Positions 23,159-34,518 of a stretch of DNA of 64,000 nucleotides are shown in pieces (positions within the stretch are counted from its first letter, which is position 1; every line of letters begins with the position of its first letter). Source of the DNA: Hordeum vulgare subsp. vulgare (lineage: Eukaryota > Streptophyta > Magnoliopsida > Poales > Poaceae); the NCBI RefSeq assembly GCF_904849725.1, contig NC_058522.1, positions 437,253,529-437,317,528 on the forward strand, given 5' to 3'. A program made the translations under genes and the position numbers. The notes under the pieces are model-generated. The model did no database searches, was not told where the DNA came from, and saw only the letters and a program-made list of their open reading frames with translations.

Positions 23159-24353
23159 ATGGATCAAAGAGAACAGTTGTTGGGGGAGATAATGCTCGGT
23201 GATTATTTGTCATATCTCAACGACACCGATGGTCTGGAAGGAGAGGATAACGACTTGGATGATCGAACAATGGAGGAGGAAGGACATGATCATGATGGCT
23301 CCAGTGACCGAATGCCAGAGGAAGAAGGAGACCATGATGACGGCTCCGGTGACCGAACGGAGGAGGGATATGTTGCAAAGTCCGGCGAGGTATATATATT
23401 AATTAGGCCGAAGGTATGTACATATATTAACTCTTCTTTCTTCTTTTATAGCCCTCCGGATCGAGCCAAACTTCGGTAAAGAGACGAGGCCCGAAGAGAA
23501 GGTTGTGCATGGATGAAAAGTTCACAATCACAGCAATCGCGGCCGATGGCCTACCGATTGAACCCAAGCTAACCAAGGACGCATTTTCTGCTCAGTGCAG
23601 AGCTATTGTTAGGGACAACATCCCGATCAGCGTCAAGCAATGGAAAAAGCCTAAGGGCGACAACGTCCCTGAAGGTTATTATGTCACCGATAGGCAGAAA
23701 GATGATCTTTGGACCGCGCTGAACGAAAATTTCACCCTACCGCCAGAGGAAGATCCGAATAAGCCAGTTATAGAGCCACTTGTCAAGGCGTGTGCTCTTA
23801 GGAAGATGACACATCTATTCGGGAAGTGGAAGAATGATTTGAAATCAATGTTTGTCGACAAAGGGAAGACTCCAGAATTCGTCGGCCGATTTGAGAAGAT
23901 AAGAGATTACTGGCCCGCATTTGTGGCCTACAAGTCATCGGAGAAGAGTAAGAAAATGTCAGAGACAAACAAGAACAATGCCGCAAAGAAGCAGTATCAC
24001 CATCACACGGGGTCAGGTGGCTACCTCAAAGCCCGGCCGTTCTGGGACAAAGCTGAGAATGACCTGATTGCTAAAGGGTCCAACCGCAGACATTGAACTG
24101 GCCAGAGCGTTCAAGGACTTGGTTCTTCGAGGTTGGTTGAACTTTGGACCTTGAAACACGGAAGTGTTGTTGGACGGATGAGAAACTTGCAATACCCATG
24201 ATCAAGCTTCAGAAGTGTATCGCCGTAGCGCACGAAGGGACGTTCATTCCAAACAGAGAGAATGACGAGCTGACCGAGGCCCTAGGGAATGCTGAGCACC
24301 CTGGACGAACACGAGACACACCAGGCTCCGTTCTGTGGAAGTTTGGGTTTCCT
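23159..24353 (+). pseudogene. CACTA ORF1 (TNPA-like, Transposase_24 type), N-terminal part
   Basis: Exon 1 (23159-23389) starts MDQREQLLGEIMLGDYL and is very acidic. A 62-bp intron (23390-23451, GT...AG, phase 0) leads to exon 2, with a basic nuclear-signal-like run (KRRGPKRRL), then DGLPIEPK, LRKMTHLFGKWKNDLK and a Gly-rich HHHTGSGGYLKARPFWD block typical of the plant CACTA ORF1 DNA-binding protein. A one-base deletion near 24077 shifts the frame, and a TGA follows at about 24136. At 24353 the Angela element is inserted; the frame resumes at 31509. Such proteins bind subterminal repeats and work with the (absent) TNPD transposase. Confidence 0.75.
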
Positions 24354-26179
24354 TGTTGGAATTATGCCCTAGAGGCAATAATAAATATAGTTATTATTAT
24401 AATTCCTGTATCATGATAATCGTTTATTATCCATGCTATAATTGTATTGAATGAAGACTCATTTACATGTGTGGATACATAGACAAAACACCGTCCCTAG
24501 CAAGCCCCTAGTTGGCTAGCCAGTTGATCAAAGATAGTCAGTGTCTTATGATTATGAACAAGGTGTTGTTGCTTGATAACTGGATCACGTCATTAGGAGA
24601 ATCACGTGATGGACTAGACCCAAACTAATAGACGTAGCATGTTGATCGTGTCATTTTGTTGCTACTGTTTTCTGCGTGTCAAGTATTTATTCCTATGACC
24701 ATGAGATCATATAACTCACTGACACCGGAGGAATGCTTTGTGTGTATCAAACGTCGCAACGTAACTGGGTGACTATAAAGATGCTCTACAGGTATCTCCG
24801 AAGGTGTTAGTTGAGTTAGTATGGATCAAGACTGGGATTTGTCACTCCGTGTGACGGAGAGGTATCTCGGGGCCCACTCGGTAATACAACATCACACACA
24901 AGCCTTGCAAGCAATGTAACTTAGTGTAAGTTGCGGGATCTTGTATTACGGAACGAGTAAAGAGACTTGCCGATAAACGAGATTGAAATAGGTATACGGA
25001 TACTGACGATCGAATCTCGGGCAAGTAACGTACCGAAGGACAAAGGGAATGACATACGGGATTATATGAATCCTTGGTACTGAGGTTCAAACGATAAGAT
25101 CTTCGTAGAATATGTAGGATCCAATATGGGCATCCAGGTCCCGCTATTGGATATTGACCGAGGAGTCTCTCGGGTCATGTCTACATAGTTCTCGAACCCG
25201 CAGGGTCTGCACACTTAAGGTTCGACGTTGTTTTATGCGTATTTGAGTTATATGGTTGGTTACCGAATGTTGTTCAGAGTCCCGGATGAGATCACAGACG
25301 TCACGAGGGTTTCCGGAATGGTCCGGAAACGAAGATTGATATATAGGATGACCTCATTTGATTACCGGAAGGTTTTCGGAGTTACCGGGAATGTACCGGG
25401 AATGACGAATGGGTTCCGGGAGTTCACCGGGGGGGGGGGGGGCAACCCACCCCGGGGAAGCCCATAAGCCTTGAGGGTGGCACACCAGCCCTTAGTGGGC
25501 TGGTGGGACAGCCCAAAAGGGCTCTATGCGCCAAGAAGAAAAAATCAAGAGAAAACAAAAAAAAGAGGAGGAGGCGGGAAGGAAGGGGGACTCCCTCCCA
25601 CCAAACCAAGTCCAACTCGGTTTGGGGGGGGCAGTCCTCCCCCCTTGGACTCGGCCGACCCCCTTGGGGCTCCTTGAGCCCCAAGGCAAGGTCCCCTCCC
25701 TCCCACCTATATATACGGAGGTTTTAGGGCTGATTTGAGACGACTTTTCCACGGCAGCCGGACCACATACCTCCACGGTTTTTCCTCTAGATCGCGTTTC
25801 TGCGGAGCTCGGGCGGAGCCCTGCTGAGACAAGGTCATCACCAACCTCCGGAGCGCCGTCACGCTGCCGGAGAACTTTTCTACCTCTCCGTCTCTCTTGC
25901 TGGATCAAGAAGGCCGAGATCATCGTCGAGCTGTACGTGTGTTGAACGCGGAGGTGCCGCCGTTCGGTACTAGATCGTGGGACTGATCGCGGGATTGTTC
26001 GCGGGGTGGATCGAGGGACGTGAGGACGTTCCACTACATCAACCGCGTTCACTAACGCTTCTGCTGTACGATCTACAAGGGTACGTAGATCACTCATCCC
26101 CTCTCGTAGATGGACATCACCATGATAGGTCTTCGTGCGCGTAGGAAATTTTTTGTTTCCCATGCGACGTTCCCCAGCA
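24354..26179 (+). repeat. 5' LTR of the Angela-type element (1826 bp)
   Basis: TGTTGG to CCAGCA. The TATA box CTATATATACGG (25707-25718) marks the LTR promoter. A run of 13 or more G residues at about 25430-25442 falls where the 3' LTR has a short G run interrupted by A; its length may be unreliable. Confidence 0.95.
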
Positions 26180-26180
26180 G

Positions 26181-26193
26181 TGGCATCATTAGC
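26181..26193 (+). other. altered primer binding site
   Basis: Reads TGGCATCATTAGC, at the position where the related element at 7286 has TGGTATCAGAGC. The first bases match the Met-tRNA site, but the central part is changed. Confidence 0.7.
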
Positions 26194-27433
26194 TAGGTTC
26201 ATGCGTAGATGTCTTCTCGAGTAGAACACAAAAGTTTTTGTGGGCGGTGATGTGCGTTTTGCTGCCCTCCTTAGTCTTTTCTTGATTCCGCGGTATTGTT
26301 GGATTGAAGCGGCTTGGACCGACATTACTCGTACGCTTACGAGAGACTGGTTTCATCGCTACGAGTAACCCCGTTGCTCAAAGATGACTGGCAAGTGTCG
26401 GTTTCTCCAACTTTAGTTGAATCGGATTTGACCGAGGAGGTCCTTGGATGAGGTTAAATAGCAACTCATATATCTCCGTTGTGGTGTTTGCGTAAGTAAG
26501 ATGTGATCCTACTAGATACCCATGGTCACCACGTAAAACATGCAACAACAATATTAGAGGACGTCTAACTTGTTTTTGCAGGGTATGCTTGTGATGTGAT
26601 ATGGCCAACGATGTGATGTGATATATTGGATGTATGAGATGATCATGTTGTAATAGAAATATCGACTTGCACGTCGATGGTACGACAACCGGCAGGAGCC
26701 ATAGGGTTGTCTTTATACTAACGGTTGTGATTGCAGATGCGTTTACTATTTTGCTAGGATGTAGCTTTAGTAGTAATAGCATGAGTAGCACGACAACCTC
26801 GATGGCAACACGTTGATGGAGATCATGGCGTGGCGCCGGTGACAAGAAGATCGTGCCGGTGATTTGGTGATGGAGATCAAGAAGCACGTGATGATGGCCA
26901 TATCATGTCACTTATGAATTGCATGTGATGTTAATCCTTTTATGCACCTTATTTTGCTTAGAACGACGGTAGCATTATGAGGTGATCTCTCACTAAAATT
27001 TCAAGACGAAATTGTGTTCTCCCCGACTGTGCACCGTTGCTACAGTTCGTCGTTTCGAGACACCACGTGATGATCGGGTGTGATAGACTCAACGTTCACA
27101 TACAACGGGTGCAAAACAGTTGCGCACGCGGAACACTCGGGTTAAGCTTGACGAGCCTAGCATGTGCAGACATGGCCTCGGAACACATGAGACCGAAAGG
27201 TCGATCATGAATCATATAGATGATATGATTAGCATAGGGATGCTTACCACTGAAACTATACTCAACTCACGTGATGATCGGACTTGAGCTAGTGTAAGTG
27301 GATCATGAACCACTCAAATGACTAGAGAGATGTACTTTTTGAGTGAGAGTTTAGCGAATAATTTGATTAAGTTAAACTCTAATTATCTTGAACATAGTCT
27401 AAGTCCACTTTGAATATATTTGTGTTGTAGATC
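26194..27433 (+). other. untranslated leader of the Angela-type element
   Basis: About 1.24 kb with no convincing coding sequence, collinear with 7298-8560 in the decayed relative. It ends in TTGTAGATC just before the gag ATG at 27434. Expected to hold RNA dimerisation and packaging signals; none can be proved from sequence alone. Confidence 0.75.
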
Positions 27434-29713
27434 ATGGCTCACGCGACAGTCATCCTGAATTTTAATACGTTCCTAGAGAAAGCTAAGTTGAAAGATGATG
27501 GAAGCAACTTTGTAGACTGGGCTCGTAATCTTAAGCTAATATTACAAGCTGGGAAGAAGGATTATGTCCTTAATGCTGCGTTAGGAGATGAACCACCCGC
27601 TACGGCTGATCAGGATGTTAAGAACGCTTGGTTAGCATGTAAGGAGGACTACTCAATAGTTCAATGTGCAGTCTTGTATGGCTTAGAACCGGGACTTCAA
27701 CGTCGCTTTGAGCGTCATGGAGCATTTGAGATGTTCCAGGAGTTGGAGTTTATCTTTCAGAAGAACGCCCGGATCGAGAGGTATGAGACCTCCGATAAAT
27801 TCTATGCTTGCAAGATGGAGGAAAACTCATCTGTCAGTGAACATGTTCTCAAAATGTCTGGGTACTCAAACCGTCTAGCTGAGCTGGGGATTGAACTCCC
27901 GCAAGAAGGTATCACTGACAGAATCCTTCAATCACTGCCGCCAAGCTATAAAGGCTTTGTGTTGAACTACAACATGCAAGGGATGAACAAGTCTCCCGGC
28001 GAGTTGTTTGCGATGCTGAAAGTCGCAGAGTCTGAACTCCGTAAAGAGAATCAAGTGTTGATGGTGAATAAGACCACTAGTTTCAAGAGAAATGGCAAAG
28101 GCAAGAAGGGCAATTCGAAGAAGAGCGGCAAGCCTGTTGCCAATCCGACGAAGAAACCCAAAGCTGGACCTAAGCCGGAAACGGAGTGTTACTATTGCAA
28201 GGGTATGGGTCACTGGAAGCGCAATTGCCCCAAGTATGTGGCAGATAAGAAGGCGGGCGAAGAAAAATCATGTATATTTGATATACATGTTATTGATGTG
28301 TACTTAACCGGCTCTCGTAGTAGTGCCTGGGTATTCGATACCGGTTCTGTTGCTCATATTTGCAACTCGAAACAGGAACTGCGGAATAGGCGAAGGCTGG
28401 CGAAAGATGAAGTGACGATGCGCGTAGGAAATGGTTCCAAGGTTGATGCAATCGCCGTCGGCACAGTGTCACTTCAGTTACCGTCAGGATTAGTGATGAA
28501 CTTAAATCATTGTTATTTAGTGCCTGCGTTGAGCATGAACATTATATCTGGATCTTGTTTATTGCGAGGCGGTTACTCTTTTAAGTCAGAGAATAATGGT
28601 TGTTCTATTTCTATGAGTAACATCTTTTATGGTCATGCACCGAATGTGAGAGGATTGTTCATATTGAATCTTGATAGCGATACGCATATACATAACATTG
28701 AGACCAAAAGAGTTAGAGTTAACAATGATAGCGCCATATTTTTGTGGCACTGCCTCTTGGGTCATATTGGTGTAAAGCGCATGAAGAAACTCCATGCTGA
28801 TGGACTTTTGGAGTCACTTGACTTTGATTCACTTGACACGTGCGAACCATGCCTCATGGGCAAGATGACTAAGACTCCGTTCTCAGGAACAATGGAGCGT
28901 GCAAGTGACTTGTTGGAAATCATACATACCGATGTGTGTGGTCCGATGAGCGTGGAGGCACGCGGCGGATATCGTTATTTTCTCACCTTCACTGACGATT
29001 TAAGTAGATATGGTTATGTCTACTTGATGAAGCACAAGTCTGAAACATTTGAAAAGTTCAAGCAATTTCAGAGTGAAGTGGAAAATCATCGTAACAAGAA
29101 GATCAAGTTCCTGCGGTCTGATCGTGGGGGTGAATATCTGAGTTTCGAGTTTGGTGCTCACTTAAGACAATGTGGAATTGTTTCACAGTTAACACTGCCT
29201 GGAACACCACAACGTAATGGTGTGTCCGAACGTCGTAATCGTACTCTATTAGAGATGGTGCGATCTATGATGTGTCTTACTGATTTGCCGTCATCATTTT
29301 GGGGCTATGCATTAGAAACAGCTGCATTCACTTTAAATAGGGCACCATCAAAATCCATTGAGACGACACCATACGAACTGTGGTATGGCAAAAGGCCAAA
29401 GTTGTCGTTTCTTAAAGTTTGGGGATGTGATGCTTATGTCAAAAAGCTTCAGCCAAGCGCACTGAATCCAATAACCTTGTTCTGTGACAATACTGGTGCC
29501 ATTGCCTTAGCAAAGGAACCGCGTTTTCACAAGAAGACCAGACACATCAAACGACGCTTCAACCTCATCCGCGACTACGTCGAGGGAGCGGACGTGAATA
29601 TATGCAAAGTGCACACGGATCTGAATGTAGCAGACCCGCTGACTAAACCTCTTCCACGGCCAAAACATGATCAACACCAGAACTGTATGGGTGTTAGATT
29701 TATTACAATGTAA
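27434..29713 (+). CDS. Angela-type gag-protease-integrase fusion ORF, lacking RT
   Basis: A 759-residue open frame. Gag comes first (MAHATVILNFNTFLEKAKL), then a basic Lys/Gly stretch and a CCHC zinc knuckle, CYYCKGMGHWKRNC, near residue 255. The protease site AWVFDTGSVAHIC follows at about residue 300. The GAG-pre-integrase HHCC region includes LWHCLLGHIGVKR and CEPCLMGKM. The integrase DDE core shows HTDVCGP, SDRGGEY and NGVSERRNR. Near 29450 the frame jumps from the integrase tail (WGCDAYVKKLQPSA) directly to the last part of RNase H (ITLFCDNTGAIALAKEP), removing all of RT without breaking the frame. It could still make capsid, protease and integrase but cannot copy itself alone. Confidence 0.93.
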   Translation: MAHATVILNFNTFLEKAKLKDDGSNFVDWARNLKLILQAGKKDYVLNAALGDEPPATADQDVKNAWLACKEDYSIVQCAVLYGLEPGLQRRFERHGAFEMFQELEFIFQKNARIERYETSDKFYACKMEENSSVSEHVLKMSGYSNRLAELGIELPQEGITDRILQSLPPSYKGFVLNYNMQGMNKSPGELFAMLKVAESELRKENQVLMVNKTTSFKRNGKGKKGNSKKSGKPVANPTKKPKAGPKPETECYYCKGMGHWKRNCPKYVADKKAGEEKSCIFDIHVIDVYLTGSRSSAWVFDTGSVAHICNSKQELRNRRRLAKDEVTMRVGNGSKVDAIAVGTVSLQLPSGLVMNLNHCYLVPALSMNIISGSCLLRGGYSFKSENNGCSISMSNIFYGHAPNVRGLFILNLDSDTHIHNIETKRVRVNNDSAIFLWHCLLGHIGVKRMKKLHADGLLESLDFDSLDTCEPCLMGKMTKTPFSGTMERASDLLEIIHTDVCGPMSVEARGGYRYFLTFTDDLSRYGYVYLMKHKSETFEKFKQFQSEVENHRNKKIKFLRSDRGGEYLSFEFGAHLRQCGIVSQLTLPGTPQRNGVSERRNRTLLEMVRSMMCLTDLPSSFWGYALETAAFTLNRAPSKSIETTPYELWYGKRPKLSFLKVWGCDAYVKKLQPSALNPITLFCDNTGAIALAKEPRFHKKTRHIKRRFNLIRDYVEGADVNICKVHTDLNVADPLTKPLPRPKHDQHQNCMGVRFITM

Positions 29714-29765
29714 TTCACATGGTGATGTGAGGGCTAGATTATTGACTCTAGTGCAAGTGGGAGAC

Positions 29766-31503
29766 TGTTGGAATTATGCGCTAGAGGCAATAATAAATAT
29801 AGTTATTATTATAATTCATGTATCAAGATAATCGTTTATTATCCATGCTATAATTGTATTGAATGAAGACTCATTTACATGTGTGGATACATAGACAAAA
29901 CACCGTCCCTAGCAAGCCCCTAGTTGGCTAGCCAGTTGATCAAAGATAGTCAGTGTCTTCTGATTATGAACAGGGTGTTGTTGCTTGATAACTGGATCAC
30001 GTCATTAGGAGAATCACGTGATGGACTAGACCCAAACTAATAGACGTAGCATGTTGATCGTGTCATTTTGTTGCTACTGTTTTCTGCGTGTCAAGTATTT
30101 ATTCCTATGACCATGAGATCATATAACTCACTGACACCGGAGGAATGCTTTGTGTGTATCAAACGTCGCAACGTAACTGGGTGACTATAAAGATGCTCTA
30201 CAGGTATCTCCGAAGGTGTTAGTTGAGTTAGTATGGATCAAGACTGGGATTTGTCACTCCGTGTGACGGAGAGGTATCTCGGGGCCCACTCGGTAATACA
30301 ACATCACGCACAAGCCTTGCAAGCAATGTAACTTAGTGTAAGTGGCGGGATCTTGTATTACGGAACGAGTAAAGAGACTTGCCGGTAAACGAGATTGAAA
30401 TAGGTATACGGATACTGACGATCGAATCTCGGGCAAGTAACGTACCGAAGGACAAAGGGAATGACATACGGGATTATATGAATCCTTGGTACTGAGGTTC
30501 AAACGATAAGATCTTCGTAGAATATGTAGGATCCAATATGGGCATCCAGGTCCCGCTATTGGATATTGACCGAGGAGTCTCTCGGGTCATGTCTACATAG
30601 TTCTCGAACCCGCAGGGTCTGCACACTTAAGGTTCGACGTTGTTTTATGCGTATTTGAGTTATATGGTTGGTTACCGAATGTTGTTCGGAGTCCCGGATG
30701 AGATCACAGACGTCACGAGGGTTTCCAGAATGGTCCGGAAACGAAGATTGATATATAGGATGACCTCATTTGATTACCGGAAGGTTTTCGGAGTTACCGG
30801 GAATGTACCGGGAATGACGAATGGGTTCCGGGAGTTAACCGGGGGGAGGGCAACCCACCCCGGGGAAGCCCATAGGCCTTGAGGGTGGCACACCAGCCCT
30901 TAGTGGGCTGGTGGGACAGCCCAAAAGGGCTCTATGCGCCAAGAAGAAAAAATCAAGATGAAAGAAAAAAAAAAGGAGGAGGTGGGAAGGAAGGGGGACT
31001 CCCTCCCACCAAACCAAGTCCAACTCGGTTTGGGGGGGGGAGTCCTCCCCCCTTAGACTCGGCTGACCCCCTTGGGGCTCCTTGAGCCCCAAGGCAAGAT
31101 CCCCTCCCTCCCACCTATATATACGGAGGTTTTAGGGCTCATTTGAGACGACTTTTCCACGGCAGCCCGACCACATACCTCCACGGTTTTTCCTCTAGAT
31201 CGCGTTTCTGCGGAGCTCGGGCGGAGCCCTGCTGAGACAAGGTCATCACCAACCTCCGGAGCGCCGTCACGCTGCCGGAGAACTCTTCTACCTCTCCGTC
31301 TCTCTTGCTGGATCAAGAAGGCCGAGATCATCGTCGAGCTGTACGTGTGCTGAACGCGGAGGTGCCGTCCGTTTGGTAACGCTTCTGCTGTATGATCTAC
31401 AAGGGTACGCAGATCACTCATCCCCTCTCGTAGATGGACATCACCGTGATAGGTCTTCGTGCGCGTAGGAAAATTTTTGTTTCCCATGCGACGTTCCCCA
31501 GCA
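29766..31503 (+). repeat. 3' LTR of the Angela-type element (1738 bp)
   Basis: Starts TGTTGG just after the polypurine tract and ends CCAGCA at 31503. It is 88 bp shorter than the 5' LTR, mainly through a deletion at about 31377, between the CGTCCGTTTGG and TAACGCTTCTGC blocks. TATA box at 31115-31125. Confidence 0.95.
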
Positions 31504-32764
31504 TTCCTAACACAAGCGGTTACAAAAGCCGGGAGAGAAATAGGAAAGCGGAGCTGAGCGACATGCAGCAGATCAAGGCAAGACTGCAATAGCTAAAGGA
31601 ACTTGAGAGCCAGCGAGCTGCCGACCAACCATCTCAGCGGCACGAAGCTACCCTAGAACGTACCCCACCATCTGAGTGGAGAAGCAGCGTGGCTTCCACA
31701 GAGCCTGTTCATCATGACTTCACGGCTCCTAGCTACCCCGTGGATACTATCACGGAGGCTCAATGTTGCGAGCTTATGATGAAATGTCGAAACCTCACTT
31801 TCAAGGCGCCTGTCGGCTCTATTGAACCTCCTCAACCCAACGAAACTTTTCACTGCCTTCCGATTCCACATGGCTATGCTGTTGTGATGGTGGATCAAGT
31901 AATGGAGGAATTTGAGCAGCTCGAGCTTGACCACCCTACAGGTGAAGGGGAGATTCAGCTGGTTCGTGCTATGGGGAGTACATGTCTATGGCAGAAGGAG
32001 TTCATCAAGCTTCCAAACTGGACGCCTCCGCCTCCTCCTCCGACGACGATGAGTCAGGGCACTCCGCCTCCTACCCCTCCTCCTCCGACGACGAGTGATC
32101 AGGGCACTCTGCCTCCTACCCCTCCTGCTCCTCCTCCTCCGACGACGAGTGATCAGGGCACTCGGCCTCCTTCTCCAGCTCCTCTGACGCGTGAGGGCAC
32201 TTCGCCTCCTCCTTCACCTACTCCGACGCGTCAGAGCAGTTCGCCTCCTCCTCCGCCTCGTCGGCAACGTCGGAAGACAAACGCCGCCGCTCCGGCTCAT
32301 CCGGCGCATTAGAGCAGTCCGCCTCCTTCTCTCAAGCGGAAGAGAGATGCCTCCTTCTCTCTGGCGGCTAGCAGTACAAGCAGAGGAGGGAGGCAAATCA
32401 GATTCGATCCATCTCTAAAGCCTCTGGAAAATTTACCATATGAGAGGACCAAGGAGAAAAACGAGGAGATATGTCGTGCCGAATTGAGGGCCCATTTTGC
32501 AAAGAAAACTCCACCTCCGAAGGAGAATCTAGATCCGGTGAAAGTGGAGCGCACTATCAATCAACTGCAGCGTCCACGAGCACCTCCGCTGGATTCCAAC
32601 TATGACCGCATTCTTAAAAAGACATATGCACAAGCGGTGCGGTCGGAAACTACTTCTAGTGATGCAACGTTAGCAGAACGAACAAGTGGGAAAACAATTC
32701 CCGAGCTCGATATCGTCGTCGCTAATCATCCGGAGATGGTGCCCGGTACCAATCCTAATTATTG
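31504..32764 (+). pseudogene. CACTA ORF1, middle part after the Angela insertion
   Basis: Resumes the ORF1 frame across the TTCCT duplication. A TAG follows the KARLQ block at about 31590, then VASTEPVHHDFTAPSYPV, EAQCCELMMKCRNL and GYAVVMVDQVMEEFE, a conserved module of CACTA ORF1 proteins that ends in KLPNW. A Pro/Thr/Ser-rich tandem section (32028-32270) and a TAG at 32310-32312 follow. The same frame then continues through PYERTKEKNEEIC to a stop near 32764. Dead as it stands. Confidence 0.7.
32028..32270 (+). repeat. in-frame minisatellite coding a Pro-rich linker
   Basis: About five diverged copies of a 30-55 bp unit built on GACGACGAGTGATCAGGGC plus CCTCCT runs. It is translated as repeats of PPPTTSDQGTLPPTPP, so repeat-number change alters the linker without necessarily shifting the frame. 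Confidence 0.8.
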
Positions 32765-32865
32765 ATTGGGGGATGATGTAACAAAAGAATAATATAAATA
32801 CGTGCACGGGAAGCCTCTCGTCAAACCTGGTCATTCTGCTCTAACAACGATGATGCACAGATTGC

Positions 32866-34072
32866 ATGAGTGGTACATGAAAACCTGCAGGGAGTCTCGG
32901 AAAACGCTATGTATGTGGCAGTGAAACCAGAGCAAGAATTCATTGGACTTCCCATGATTACTATTCAATTTGAGGAGTTATTTCAGTTATACAATCAACT
33001 GTCCCTCGACAAACAACTCATGGCTTCCTACTATCTGTAAGTATTACTTCTATAGTTAAGTCTCTAGCTCAGCTCGTTCATTGCATGTATATATAATTAT
33101 CCTCACTATATATATTATGCAGATTGAAGATCGTCGAATTAAAAAAAGCAGGAATCATCGACATTTGGTTCATTAGCCCAGATGTCGTAAATGAATTGAG
33201 GGTCCGAAACTCAATCAAAGAGACCGAGGAGAACTTGCTAAACTCGTTCCTTATACATAAAAAAAGGGAAATTATCTTTTCTTACAACTTCAAGTGAGTG
33301 TTGTTGTCTTCTCTGTAAACTCGGTTTCGCTTACTCGAGGTTAAATAAGTAATGTAATTGATGAGTTATATATGCGTTCGCAGAGACCACTTTATTATGC
33401 TATCCATTGACGTTGGCAGGGCACTAGTAAATGTCTTAGACTCGAGACGTAAAGCCGAAGAGGATTATGAGGACATTACTGCAATGCTCAAGAAGTAAGT
33501 TCAGTCAATATACCGAGACCATATTGGCATGCAACTTTTGTTAATTTCCTGATATCAAGTAATCATTTTGTTGGCCTGGCAGGGTTTGGACGAAGTTCGC
33601 CAATACGGTTTCCGGTCTAAACAAAGAGTTGCGATTTACGCACCCCAAAGTAAGTAGTACTAGCTAGATCTGTGCATCTCTAATTGATTCAAATTTTTAT
33701 CAATATATCATTACCATGCTTGCTTATCAGTTTGATTGAACTCTATTCTCGTAAAGTATATGTACCAGAAAGAAGACATTGTTTTATGTGCATACTACGT
33801 ATGCTAGTTCATTCGCCACTCGACCTCTGAGCGGGTCTTCTCCGAGAAACAATTGCAACTAAGTAAATAATATTCACAATTGTGTTGAGTTTTATTCATA
33901 TATATGCATGTATTGACCCCCTTCTTGAAATTAGATCTCGCAGATGCGGGATGAACCCCTACCATATGATCGCATACGAGCAATTCAAGAGGAATTGGCG
34001 GGATTCTTTGTTGACCACGTCATACCTGAAGACAGAGAATGCCATGTGGATTTGTCATTGGATTTTAATTAG
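32866..34072 (+). pseudogene. CACTA-borne ULP1-like cysteine protease domain, multi-exon
   Basis: Exons by splice signals and frame: about 32866-33037, 33123-33293, 33384-33494, 33583-33649, about 33769-33862 and 33944-34072. Reading through them gives IGLPMITIQFEELFQLYNQ, VELKKAGIIDIWFIS, then HFIMLSIDVGRALVNVLDS (the His and Asp of the C48 triad) and LCAYYVC with the expected catalytic Cys. The Cys exon has an in-frame TAG after YYVC. C48/ULP1 enzymes cleave SUMO-like conjugates; plant CACTA and Mutator elements often carry such domains. It probably forms the C-terminus of ORF1. Confidence 0.7.
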
Positions 34073-34222
34073 ATGATATTTTGGATTAATTGTAAAAGAT
34101 GTTATATTGTATATATGTAATATCGTCGGATAGATATACGAAAACTTGTTGTTCGACCAAGCATGGAGAAAGAGACGACACTTCTCTCTATTAGCTAGCT
34201 AACACAATATGAAACCACTAAA

Positions 34223-34518
34223 TTAACGCTCCACCCCCCCCCCCCCAAACCCACCCCACCCCCCTATTCAAAGAAAACCAGCTCCGGTCAGATGCTGACG
34301 CGTGGATGCCATGTTGTCCGTTTAGTATGATCAACCGGGACTAAATAACCTCCTGCCCGGGCTAACCGCACAGGCCACGTGGAGACCCTTCGGCCCCGGT
34401 TAGTTAGGGAACCGGGACTAAAGGTTATGGGCTTTAGTCCCGACCCTTTAGTCCCGGTTCCAGAACCGGGGCTAATGGGCCTCTCGAACCGGGACAAATG
34501 GATCATTTTCTACTAGTA
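34223..34518 (+). repeat. CACTA right subterminal repeats and terminus
   Basis: A C-rich run (34232-34263) is followed by about six AACCGGGACTAAA/TTTAGTCCCGGTT words in both orientations (34330-34500), then the inverted terminus closing at 34518. The last base is A where the left end predicts G. Confidence 0.85.

Larger units (their letters stand above)
24354..31503 (+). mobile_element. Angela/BARE-1/WIS-type copia element, RT-deleted, 7.15 kb
   Basis: The two LTRs (24354-26179, 29766-31503) both open with TGTTGGAATTATG. A perfect 5-bp duplication TTCCT flanks the element (24349-24353, 31504-31508), and the host CACTA reading frame resumes after it. The internal region has a leader, one long gag-protease-integrase ORF and a polypurine tract (GTGGGAGAC just before 29766). 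RT and most of RNase H are missing. The LTRs differ at few sites by eye, which suggests a fairly recent insertion. Confidence 0.95.
17036..34518 (+). mobile_element. CACTA (En/Spm) transposon, non-autonomous, 17.5 kb
   Basis: Left end CACTAGTAGAAAAG, right end CTTTTC-like sequence closing in CTACTAGTA, matching the inverted left end except for the last base. A 3-bp duplication TGT flanks it (17033-17035 and 34519-34521), and the interrupted LTR reads across cleanly. Both ends carry CCGGGAC/GTCCCGG subterminal repeats. Contents in order: captured exonuclease gene, tandem array, second subterminal-type cluster, and an ORF1-ULP1 gene split by the Angela element. I see no TNPD-type DDE transposase, so it could only have moved with help from another element. 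Confidence 0.93.
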
